Assembly: GCA_948144175.1 (NCBI GenBank)
Contig: CANXME010000106.1
Span: 3,100,001 to 3,164,000 of the forward strand
DNA from: Closterium sp. NIES-65
Taxonomy: Eukaryota > Streptophyta > Zygnematophyceae > Desmidiales > Closteriaceae
Direction of reading: 5' to 3'
DNA length: 64,000 nt
Part shown: in pieces, positions 50,062 through 61,000 of the stretch
How positions within the stretch are numbered: the stretch's first letter is position 1
How the letters are laid out: every line of letters starts with the position of its first letter
Notes under the pieces: generated by a model
What the model was told of the DNA's origin: nothing
The model's input: the letters and a program-made list of their open reading frames with translations, nothing else
Databases searched by the model: none
Position numbers and translations under genes: made by a program

Positions 50062-53000
50062 ATGGCTACCCCCAGTGTCCTCGCCTTTGACGCTGAGGGC
50101 AGAGCCATTGACTTTGACGTGTGGGTAGACGACCTACTGCTTTTCCTACAGTGCGACAAAGCTGACGAACTCTCTCTCTCTTTGATCTCACTTCTGGTGC
50201 CTCTCCCGCCCCTGCTGCTACTAAGGATGCCACTGTTCGCTCACAGTGGGCCACACGCGATGCTGCTGCACGTCTTGCTGTGCGTCGCCACCTCCCTCCC
50301 GCTGAGCGTGCGCACTTTGGGTCGTACAAGAGTGCTAAGACCTTGTACGACGCCGTTATTGCACGCTACTCCACCCCTGCCACTGCTGCACTGAGCCGCC
50401 TCATGCTACCGTACCCACCTGCGCACTAGTGACGCTCGCTTCCGTGCTGCACTTCCTGCTGAGTTCTGCGCCAAGAACCCCCCCCCCCAGTACTTCACTC
50501 TCTACTACATTGTCACCCGCCTCCCTGACTCCCTTCGCGGAGTCAGGGACGACCTACTCGCAGTCTCCCCCACCACTCTCACTGTCGAGATCCTCGAGAA
50601 GTCCCTCCTAGCAGCCGAGAAGAGCATTCTCGCTGTAGGGGTCTCTCGTGGTGACCCTCGCAACCCCATCTTTGAGGGGTGTTCCCCCTCCCCCCTCCTG
50701 CCCTCTGTCGCCTCTGCTGCTACGGCCGACCTTGTTGGTTTTGAGTCGGTCGGAGCGGCGTCTGCCCCCAGCGGGAGACGTCGCTCTGGCAAGAGCAAGG
50801 GGGGCAGGGGCGGTGGTGGAGGCGGCGGGGGCGGTGGAGGCGGAGGTAGAGGCAGCGGCAGAGGTGAGGGTGGTAGCGGGAGTAGTGGCGGGAGTGGAGG
50901 TGTCGGCGGAGGCAGTGGAGGCGAGGGCGGCAGCGGCGGTGGTAGTGGGGGTGGAGGCGGAGGCGGCGGTGGCGGCGGCGACGGTGGGAGTGGCGGTGGC
51001 GGTGGAGGTGGTGGCGGCGGCGGCGGAGGAGGCGGCGGAGGTCGTGGCGCGCCGAGGAGGAGTGGCTCCGGTGGTGGTCAGCGCCAGCAGCAGCAGCGTG
51101 GTCAGGAGACCCTCTCCCCGCAGCAGCTCCGTGAGTGGTACTCTGCGCGTCAGCGGGGTGGGGGTACTGGTCCGTGCACTTACGTCCTGCGCACTGGCGA
51201 CCGTGCGGGTGAGCAGTGTGGTGGTCCACACTCCACCCAGCGTTGCTTCGGCCGTCTGACTGACGCTTGGCGCCGCTAGTTTCCTGACGCCTCTGAGATC
51301 CCTCGCTGGGACCAGCTCTCTAGGGCTGGAGTAGCTATCTTTGATCTTGACTTTGATGCTATTCTTGCTGCAATGTATGCTGTGACTATTAGTGAGGAGG
51401 GTGACTGTTACTGGTGTTTCCCGCCCGACCCGGGCATTGGTACTGCGACTCTAGGTGCTGTTGAGGCTGCTGCTCCAGGTGCTGGTGAGGCTGTTGCTCT
51501 AGGTGCCCGTGAGTCTGAGTCCTCAGGTGCTGGTGAGTCTGCTCTCTCAGGTACTGTGTTGACTTCACCCTCTCTCACTTTCACTCTTGACTCCGGGGCA
51601 TCTCGCTCCTTCTTTCGAGACCGCACCACACTCACGCCGCTTAGTCGGCCAGTGGCGGTCTCCTTGGCAGACCCCTCTGGGGGTCCTGTTCTGGCTCGCT
51701 ACTCCACTGTCCTGCCGTGCCCTGCGGTCCCGTCTGGCGCCCTGTCCGGTCTCTACCTCCCCTTGTTCTCTACGAACTTGGTGGCGGGTGCTGACCTACA
51801 GGATGCAGGGGTTGACCAGTTCACCCCTGCGCGCCGACGAGTCACCCACTGCACGGACGCGGACACGGGTCGACACCTGACCACATTCACACGTGGTCCA
51901 GGGTGGAGCCTGTACACACTCACTGTTCCGTCTCCTCCTCCTGCGTCTGGTCAGGTAGCTGCGTCGGGTCAGGTGTTTGCTGCAGCGTCCAGATCTGGTC
52001 CTGAGTCTGCCCCCTGCTCGTGTCGCCTCCTGTCCCACGAGACCCTCCTGTGGCACCACAGGATGGGTCACCCCTCCCTGCCTCGTCTCCGGGGCATGGC
52101 CTCTCGCCTTCTTGTCTCTGGCCTTCCCCGGTCCCTCCCTCCCCTTCCTTCGGGGCCTGGCCCTCCCTGTGTCCCCTGTGCCGAGGGTCGCCTGCGGGCT
52201 ACCCCTCACTCCTCCCCGTTCCCTCCGACGGAGGCCCCGATGCAGACGCTTCACATGGACGTGTGGGGCCCAGCCCGCGTCCGTGGACAGGGTCACGAGC
52301 GCTACTTCCTGCTGGTGGTTGACGACTACACGCGTTACACCTCAGTCTTCCCCTTGCGCAGCAAAGGTGAGGTCACTGAGGTGTTGATCGTCTGGATCCG
52401 CGCAGCTCGTCTCCAGCTCAGGAAGAGCTTCGACTCAGACTTTCCTGTTTTCCGCCTGCTCTCGGACAGAGGCGGAGAGTTCTCCTCCGGCCTTCTGCGA
52501 GCCTACTGTCGGGCACGAGGCATCCGCCAGACCTTCACGCTTCCGGACTCTCCACAGCAGAATGGGATTGCTGAGCGCCGCATCGGCATTGTCATGGACG
52601 TCGCCCGTACGTCCATGGTGCATGCGGCTGCCCCCCATTTTCTGTGGCCGTTTGCGGTTCGGTACGCCGCGCATCAGATCAACCTTCACCCCAGGGTCTC
52701 TCGGCCCGCGATGTCCCCAGTCTTGATGTGGACGGGGAAGGTTGGCGATGCGTCGGCGTTCCGTGTCTGGGGATCTCGGGCGTTTGTCCGCGACTTGTCT
52801 GCGGACAAGCTGTCCCCTCGTGCTGCTCCCTGTGTCTTCCTTGGCTTCCCCCCTGACGCCTCAGGGTGGCAGTTCTACCACCCCTCCTCTCGTCGTGTTC
52901 TGTCCTCCCAGGACGTCACGTTCGACGAGTCAGTCCCCGTCTACCGCCTCTTCCCCTACCGCACTCCTTCCCTCCCCCCTCCACCGGACTTCCTTGTGCC

Positions 53001-55913
53001 GGTTCCCCCCCCGGTAGACCCCCTCCCCCCTCAGGTTCCTGCTCCCTCAGGTGTGTCCCAGGTAGACGCCGTTGACCCGGTCGAGGTTACTGGTGACTCT
53101 AGTGCTGCTGCGGGTGCTGGGCCTGGGGGTGCTGCCTCTGGGGGTGCTGTGCGCGGGGGTGCCGGGCCTGGAGGTGCTGCTACTGGGGGTGCTGAGCCTG
53201 GGGGTGCTGGGCTTGCGGGTGCTACTGCGGAGGGTGCTGAGCCTGGGGGTGCTGAGCCTGGGGGTGCTGAGCCTGGGGGTGCTGAGACTGGAGGTGCTAC
53301 GCCTTGGGTGCTGAGCCGGGGGGTGCTGTGTCAGGAGCTGCTGAGCCTGGGGGTGCTGAGTCTGGAGCTGCTGCGCCTGGGGGTGCTGCGTCTGGAGCTG
53401 CTGAGCCTGGGGTTTCTCCTGCTGCTGCGTCTCGCCGGGAGCCCCTCTCTCCACAGGAGCTGCGCGAGTGGTTTGCTCGCCGCTGGAGGCATGCTGCTGG
53501 AGCTGGAGCTTCTTCGACCGTCGAGGGTGCTGGTCCTGCCGGTCCCGGAGCTGCTGGGCCTGCGGGTCCTACTGGAGCTGGAGCCGCTGAGGGTGTTGGT
53601 GCTGAGACAGCTGCTGTCTGTCCTGGCGGTGGTTCTGCTGCTGGTGCTGCTGGAGGTCCTGCTGCTGGAGGTGCTGGTGGCGCTGGAGCTGTCGCTGAGG
53701 GTGCTGGTGCTGTACCTGCTGAGTCTGGAGTTGCCGCGCGGCCTCGGCCGTACTTCGTTCCGCTCCTGCAGCAGGTTCTTGGTCTTTCTCCTCCGGTAGA
53801 GTGTCCATAGCCTGTCCAGTCGCAGTCCCTGTTAAAGCCTTCCTCTCCACTGCCTGCTCCCTCTCCTTACACTGGTCCTACTGGAGGTCTTGCTGAGCGT
53901 CGTGAGCCTGCGTCTCGTCCTGCCTCGCCTGTTCGTTCTGCTCCCACTAAAGGTCGCGGTTCGCGTCAGCGTCCTCCTTCTGTCCCTGGCACGCACCGGA
54001 TGTCTCTGCGTCCGTCCACTGCTCCTCTGCGTGCCCCTTTGCCTTCTCCTCCTGAGTCCTCTCTTCCTGCGCTTGCCGACCCAGAGTCGGACTCTCTTCG
54101 TGCTGCCAGTCCTACTGTCACGCGTCTCCTTGCTACTGTCGTCACTGACCCCTCGTTTGAGTCCACTGCTGCGTCTGCCCTTGTCGCTGAGCTCGTCGAC
54201 TTTGCTGCTCGCTGTCGTCTAGACTACGCTGCTAGTCTTGTTGCTGAGTCAGCGTCTGACTGTCCTCCGTCTGTCGGGGGTGACTGAGCTCTTGGCACGG
54301 ACGTCCTAGAGGATAGGCAGGAGGAGTTACAGTGTCTGGCGGCTGCTTCACCTCATCTCGCGTCTGTACTGCTTGCTCCTGAGGGAGACTCGGATGCACT
54401 AGACATCCCGACTCCGCGCTCTTACGCGGAGGCCGTAGAGGGTCCCTACTCGTCTCAGTGGCAGGCAGCTATGGATGCAGAGATGGCTTCCTGGAAGTCC
54501 ACAGGCACCTATGTTGACGCAGTTCCCCATCCTGGGACGAACATCGTCAGTGGCATGTGGATCTTCAGAGTGAAGCGGCCGCCGGGCTCTCCACCTGTCT
54601 TCAAGGCGCGGTACGTTGCTCGTGGCTTTAGTCAGCGGCAGGGAGTTGACTACTTTCAGACCTTCTCTCCCACCCCGAAGATGACCACTCTTCGGGTGCT
54701 GCTGCACATAGCCGCTCAGCGCGACTACGAGCTTCACTCTCTCGACTTCAGCACTGCGTTCCTGCAGGGTAGCCTGCACGAGGAGATCTGGCTGCGCCGT
54801 CCACCTGGCTTCACTGGGACTTTCCCTCCTGGGACTACGCTTGCGGCTCTTGGGTTTGCTCCCTCTACTGCTGACCCGTCGCTGTTTCTGCGCACCGACA
54901 CTTCTCTGCCGCCGTTCTACATCCTCGTGTACGTCGACGACTTGGTCTTTGCCACAGCGGACACTGCTGGACTCGCCTACGTGAAGTCCGAGCTGCAGAA
55001 GAGACACACGTGCACAGACCTGGGTGAACTGCGCAGCTACCTTGGCTTGCAGATCACTCGGGACAGAGCACGCCGCACCATTACCTTGACTCAGTCACAC
55101 ATGGTGCAGCAGGTCCTTCAGCGCTTCGGCTTCACGTACTCCTCGCCTCAAGCCACTCCTCTGTCTACTCGCCACTCGCTCTCAGCTCTGCCTTCGGATG
55201 AGTCCGTAGAGTCGAGTGGCCCGTACCCAGAGCTTGTTGGCTGCCTCATGTACCTGATGACCTGCACACGACCTGACCTTGCATACCCTCTGAGCATTCT
55301 TGCACGCTATGTTGCTCCTGGGAGACACCGACCAGAGCACATGGCTGCAGCGAAGAGGGTGTTATGCTACCTGTGCAGTACGTCGGGCATGGGGCTAGTG
55401 CTTGGAGGGCGGAGTCCAATGGTCCTTACAGGGCACGCGGACGCTTCTTGGGCTGACGACCAGGCTACGCAGCGGCCGTCACAGGGTTACACCTTCAGTC
55501 TTGGTTCCGGCTCTGTCTCGTGGCGGGCTACTCGCTCGTCTTCGGTTCTCAGCTCCACTTGTGAGGCTGAGATCTACGCTGGGGCCATGGCTGCACAGGA
55601 GCTTCGCTGGCTCACCTACCTGCTGACTGACCTTGGAGAGCCGCCTCGTTCTCCTCCAGTGGTTTACGTAGACAACAAGGCCATGCTGGCCTTGTGTCGA
55701 GAGCAGCGTATGGAGCACAGAACGAAGCACATTGCTCTTCGCTACTTCCTTGCTCGTGAGCTGCAGCAGCGTGGACAGTTGCGGCTTGCGTACGTGGCCT
55801 CTGAGGCCAACACTGCTGATGTGTTCACCAAGGCACTCGCGCCTTGTGACCATCAGCGCCTCTGCACCCAGCTGGGTCTTGTGCCTGTCTTGCCTCACTT
55901 GCTCTCCTCTTGA
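50062..55913 (+). pseudogene. copia gag-pol of copy 5, nearly complete
   Basis: Gag ATG at 50062; an extra CT in a CT run (about 50180) and eleven Cs at 50478-50488 shift the frame, and about 45 bp is missing near 50416. Gly-rich run 50810-51050; C-x13-C-x3-H-x4-C motif near 51175-51250; TAG at 51278. From 51373 an 808-codon frame has protease D-S-G-A-S, HHRMGHPS, and a full integrase triad (LHMDVWG, LLSDRGGEF, GIAERRIG). The frame shifts in the 15-bp repeat spacer near 53305. Stops at 53807 (TAG) and 54285 (TGA). RT and RNase H (54471-55913) are open with YVDDLVFA, but about 24 codons including GLRQAPREWHD are deleted in frame at 54834. Integrase looks usable; RT does not. Confidence 0.88.
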
Positions 55914-56124
55914 CTTTACTTGTACTGTGACATATATATACCTGCTCTTGCTTGTCTAGTTTTATATATATATGTCTGTACTCCTGCATGTGAACTGGCC
56001 TCTGGCCCTGCTCTTGTGCTCGGACTGTGTGGTGACGTTGTGATCCACCCTGAGCTTGCTCTGCTTTGCTTTACTTGACTGGTCTTGTGACCCCTTGTTC
56101 TACCCCACTTTGCCTATGGGGGTG

Positions 56125-56252
56125 TGTCAGATTTATATGACATAGTTGCTGTAGGCTATAGTGGGGTAGCACATATGGGGTACAGGGTTTCTAGGGTTGT
56201 ATTTGTACCCAATCTTTCCTTAGTCATTCCATCCCTGTTCACTTTTTTCACA
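56125..56252 (+). repeat. 3' LTR of copia copy 5
   Basis: 128 bp after the PPT TATGGGGGTG (56115-56124), ending TTTTTTCACA, then the target duplicate CCCTA. Confidence 0.93.
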
Positions 56253-56257
56253 CCCTA

Positions 56258-56947
56258 GAAAGCGCAAGACCCACAATAACACCCCCTCGATACCTGAAAA
56301 CCCATTTTTGGGTTGCGAAGCAACCCTTTACGATCGATTTGGTCATTATTTATTTTCATCATTGTATTTAATTAATTATAAAAGTAAAATCTGGAAGCTA
56401 GAGTAATACCTTCTATACTGTGTGGTTGTTGAGCAGTTTTGAATACTGTTTGAGTATTATTAACCATACTGATGAATTTTCATGGTTTCATACAAACCGG
56501 TACTATTTGCAAATTGTTTTCTATGTTGGATGATATATCAATATTACGTGACAGCCATGAAATGCATATAATACCACATGTTATGAATTCCACGCACATA
56601 CTTAAATAAACGTAATGATGCAAATTATATATATCAAATGCATGAATGGTAAAATATGCAAATGATACACTGAAATGTATACAAAATAGAAATGCGTGAT
56701 AGTTAACGACCCAAAAACTAGGCTACCGCATCCCCTGCCTAGCATTGGGGGGGGAAGTCAATAACGTAATTTTTTAATAATCAACAAAATCATGAAACAA
56801 CACAATTCGTGAACTCTAAAAAAACAAAATTTAACTCTATCAGATCCAGTTCGAAGTGGCCAACACACAAGTCACTGAATGCGCCAAAGAACCTTTGAGA
56901 AATGAGAGAAGGAAACTTCTTTTGAAATTGACAGACATGCACTGTTA
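56258..56947. other. AT-rich spacer without recognised genes
   Basis: The only long AT-rich stretch in the window (TTATTTATTTTCATC, AATTAATTATAAAAG). A 76-codon minus-strand frame at 56790-57020 has no recognisable motif and overlaps an LTR. Probably old non-coding host or degraded transposon DNA. Confidence 0.5.
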
Positions 56948-57055
56948 TGTCAGATGTTATAGTTTTATTGATATGTGTCATATGGGGCACAACAGTTATG
57001 GTTAGGTTTATGTATTCCAACCAACCTTAGTGAAATCATCATTCCGTTCTTGAAA
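56948..57055 (+). repeat. Old family-1-like 5' LTR
   Basis: Starts TGTCAGATGTTATAG, keeps CATATGGGGCACA and CCTTAGTGAAATCATCATTC, ends TTCTTGAAA, and is followed by TGGTATGACCTAGG, a decayed PBS. At 108 bp it is more diverged than the other LTRs. Confidence 0.6.
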
Positions 57056-57689
57056 TGGTATGACCTAGGTTAGGATCCTGTGGGATCCCGTTCCTCTCAT
57101 CCACGTCCGTAGTGCCCGAGCCTGTTCCGTACCCTAGTGCCCGTTACGACCGTACTGTCCCCTAACGCCTATTGCGCTCGTCTCTCTCATGCCCTAGCGC
57201 TCGCTGCGCCTGCCGTCGCGTCGCCCCTGCTGTCTCGTCCCGTCGCGTTGCCCCTGCTGTCCCGTCGCCCCTGCTGTCACGTCGCCCCTGCTGTCCCGTC
57301 GCCCCTGCTGTCCCGTCGCCCCTACTGTCCCATAGCCCCTGCTATTCCGTCGCGTCGCCCGTGCTGTCCCGTCACGTCGCCCCTATTGTCCCGTCACTTC
57401 GCGTCCGTCCCGTCCCATCGCATGCGCCGCACCTGTCCATCCCGCCGCGTCGTGCCGTCCGTCCTGTCCCATCCCGCTGCGTTGCGCTGTCCGTCCGCGT
57501 CGCGCTGCCCGTCCCGTCCCGCTGCGTCGCGCCTGCCCTTCTTTTCCGGTCGCGTCGCGCTGCCCGTCCCATCACGTCGCGCTACCCCTGCCCGTAGCGC
57601 GGCGCACTTCTAGTCCCGCCGTGTTGCACCCTACCCTACGTCCCGTAGCGCCGTAAGCCGCTCTTTCGGGTTTTGGCAAAAGCACTTCT
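57056..57689 (+). repeat. Leader of the old copia copy, GC-rich repeats
   Basis: After the PBS-like motif come TGCTGTCCCGTCGCCCC-type repeats (57210-57600). The sequence ends at the LTR of the next, minus-strand element, which cut off the rest of this copy. Confidence 0.6.
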
Positions 57690-57820
57690 TGAGAAAATGA
57701 GAACGAGAATGAATGAACTATGAATGAACTGAGTACAAGTACTAACCCTAATTGGGTTGTACCCCTTATGGGCTACCCCACTATAGCCTACACAATAAGC
57801 ACAAGCTATATGTTCTGACA
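57690..57820 (-). repeat. 3' LTR of copia copy 6
   Basis: 131 bp; minus strand TGTCAGAACATATAGC..CTCATTTTCTCA. Closest in sequence to the LTR of copy 1 (shared TGTGTAGGCT, GGTACAACCCAATTAGGGTT). Confidence 0.88.
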
Positions 57821-58030
57821 CACCCCCATAGGCAAAGTGGGGGAGAACAAGGGGTCACAAGACCAGTCAAGCAAAGCAAAGCAAAGCAAGCTCAGGGTGG
57901 ATCACAAAGTCACCACACATTCTGAGCACAAGTTCAAGGCCACAAGGCCAGTTCACATGCAGGAGTACATATATATAAAGGACTAGACAAGCAAGAGCAG
58001 GTGTATATATATGCAACAGTACAAGCAAGG

Positions 58031-61000
58031 TCAAGAGGTGAGCAAGTGAGGCAAGACAGGCACAAGACCCAGCTGCGTGCTGAAGGGCTGATGATCACAA
58101 GGCGCAAGTGCCTTGGTGAAGACATCAGCAGTGTTGGCCTCAGAGGCCACGTACGCAAGCCGCAACTGACCACGCTGCTGTAGCTCACAAACAAGGAAGT
58201 AGCGAAGAGTAATGTGCTTTGTTCTGTGCTCCAGTCTCTGCTCTCGACACAAGGCCAGCATGGCCTTGTTGTCTACGTACAGGACTGGAGGAGAACGAGG
58301 CAACTCTCCAAGGTCGGTCAGCAAGTAGGTGAGCCAGCAAAGCTCCTGTGCAGCCATGGCCCCGGCGTAGATCTCAGCCTCACAATTGGAGCCGAGAACA
58401 GAAGACGAGCGAGTAGCCCGCCACGAAACAGAGCCGGAACCAAGACTGAAGGTGTAACCCTGTGACCACCGTTGCGTAGCCTGGTCGTCAGCCCAAGAAG
58501 CGTCCGCGTGCCCAGTGAGGAATACTGGACTCCGCCCTCCAAGCACTAGCCCCGTGCCCGACGTACTGCACAAGTAGCGCAACACCCTCTTCGCTGCAGC
58601 CATGTGCTCCGGTCGGTGTCTCCCAGGAGCAACATAGCGTGCGAGAATGCTAAGAGGGTATGCAAGGTCAGGTCGTGTGCAGGTCATCAGGTACATGAGG
58701 CAGCCAACAAGCTCTGGATACAGGCCACTAGACTCTACGCACTCATCCGAAGGCAGAGCTGAGAGCGAGTGGCGAGTAGGCAGAGGAGTGGCCTGAGGCG
58801 AGGAGTACGTGAAGCCGAAGCGCTGAAGGACCTGCTGCACCATGTGTGACTAAGTCAGGGTAATGGTGCGGCGTGCTCTGTCCCAGGTGATCTGCAAGCC
58901 AAGGTAGCTGCGCAGTTCACCCAGGTCTGTGCACGTGTGTCTCTTCTGCAGCTCGGACTTCACATAGGCAAGTCCAGCAGTGTCAGCTGTGGCAAAGACC
59001 AAGTCGTCGACGTACACGAGGATGTAGAACGGTGGCAGAGAAGTGTCGGTGCGCAGAAACAGCGACGGGCCGGCAGTAGAAGGAGCAAACCCAAGAGCCG
59101 CAAGCGTAGTCCTCAGTGTGTCGTGCCACTCACGTGGCGAATGGCGGAGACCGTAGACTGGACGCCGGAGACTCCACTGGGTACCAGGAGGGAAAGACCC
59201 AGTGAAGCCAGGTGGGCGGCGCAGCCTGATCTCCTCGTGCAGGCTGCCCTGCAAGAAAGCTGTGCTGAAGTCGAGAGAGTGCAGCTCGTAGTCACGGTGA
59301 GCAGCAACGTCCAGCAATACCCGAAGAGTGGTCATCTTCGGGGTGGGAGAGAAGGTCTGAAAGTCGTCAACTCCCTGCCGCTGACTGAAGCCATGAGCCA
59401 CGTAACGCGCCTGGAAGAAAGGCAGAGAACCCGGCGGCCGCTTCACCCTGAAGATCCACATGCCACTGACGATGTTCGCCCCAGGAGGGGGGACAGCGTC
59501 AACGTAGGTGCCTGTGGACTTCCAGGAAGCCATCTCTGCATCCATAGCTGCCTGCCACTGAGAGGAGTAGGGACCCTCTATCGCCTCCGCGTAAGAGCGC
59601 GGAGTCGGGATGTCAAGTGCATCCAGGTCTCCCTCAGGGGTAAGCAGTACGGACACGAGATGAGGTGAAGCAGCGGCCAAGCACTGGAACTCCTCTTGCG
59701 TGTCCTCAAGGACGTCCGTGCCAAGGGCACACTCACCCCCGGCGGACGGAGGACAGACAGACTCAGACTCAGCGAAAAGACTAGCAGCGTAGTCTAGGCG
59801 ACAGCGAGCAGCAAAGTCGACGAGCTCAGCAACTAGGGCAGACGCAGCAGTGGACTCAAAAGAAGGGTCAGTGACGACAGTAGCCAGGAGACGCGTGACA
59901 GTAGGACTAGCAGCACGAAGAGAGTCCGACTCCGGGTCGGCAAAAGCAGGAAGAGAGGACTCAGGAGGAGAAGGCAAAGGGACACGCAGGGGAGCAGTGG
60001 ACGGACGCAGAGACATCCTGTGCGTGCCAGGGACAGGAGGAGGACGCCGACGCGAACAACGACCACTAGCGCGAGCAGCACGGACAGGCGACGCAGGGCG
60101 AGACGCAGGCTCACGACGCTCAGTAAGACCTTTAGTAGGACCAGTGTAGGGAGAAGGAGCAGGCAAAGGGGAGGTAGGCTGCACCTGTAACTGTGACGGG
60201 ACTAACTGTGGACACCCTAACGAAGGAGGAGGACCAGTAGAAGGCAGAAGACCAAGAACCTTCTGCAGGAGTGGAACGAAGTACGGTCGCGGCCGCGCGG
60301 CGACGCCAGACACAGCAGGTACAGCATGAGAACCCCCAGTAGGAGCACCCGCTCCAGATGCACCTCCAGCAGCGCAAGAACCTCCAGGAGTACCCGCAGC
60401 AGGACCGCCAGCAGTAGTCTCAGCTCCAACACCCTCAGCAGCACCAGCTCCAGTCAAACCCGCAGGCCCAGCAGCTCCAGTACTCCCAGTACGAGCACCT
60501 CCGGGACCCGCGACAGCGGCACCCTCAGTAGCCGAAGAACCTCCAGCACCTGCAGCACGCCTCCAGCGCCGGGCAAACCACTCGCGCAGCTCCCGTGGAG
60601 AGAGTGGATCCCGCAAAGACGAAGCACCCGAAGAACCTCCAGGCGGAGCACCTCCAAGCTCAGAACCCCCAGGCTCAGCACACCTAGGCTCAGCACCCCC
60701 AGGCTTAGCACCCCCAAGCTCAGCACCCCCAAGCTCAGCACCCCCAAGCTCAGCACCCCCAGGCGCAGCACCCCCAGACTCAGCACCCCCAGGCTTAGCA
60801 CCCCTAGTCTCAGCACACCCAGGCTCAGCACCCCCAGGCTCAGCACCCCCAGGCGCAGCACCCCCAAGCTCAGCACCCCCAGGCTCAGCACCCCCAGTCG
60901 CAACACCCCCAGGCTCAGCACCTCTAGGCTCAGCACCCCCAGAGTCAGCACCCCCTGGCTCAGCACCCTCAGCAGCACCAGAGTTACCAGTGACCTCGAC

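Larger units (their letters stand above)
48808..56252 (+). mobile_element. Complete Ty1/copia element (family 1, copy 5)
   Basis: 7,445 bp with both LTRs (48808-48935, 56125-56252), PBS, GC-rich leader, gag-pol and PPT. The duplicated target CCCTA is present at 48803-48807 and 56253-56257. The 128-bp LTRs differ at three positions (CTAAAG/CTATAG, TTTCC/TTTCT, CTTGTTT/CTTTTTT), so the insertion is fairly young. The coding region nonetheless carries frameshifts, three stops and an RT deletion; the element must have been copied with help, or has decayed since. Confidence 0.93.

Noticed and set aside
56790..57020. 76-codon minus-strand frame in the AT-rich spacer
   Set aside because: No motif, and it overlaps the old LTR at 56948-57055.
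3565..58855. Alternative nuclear genetic code (TAG/TAA as Gln)
   Set aside because: In-frame TAG is frequent in decayed copia copies, but absent from three long intact frames totalling over 3,300 codons; kept only as an alternative in the findings.
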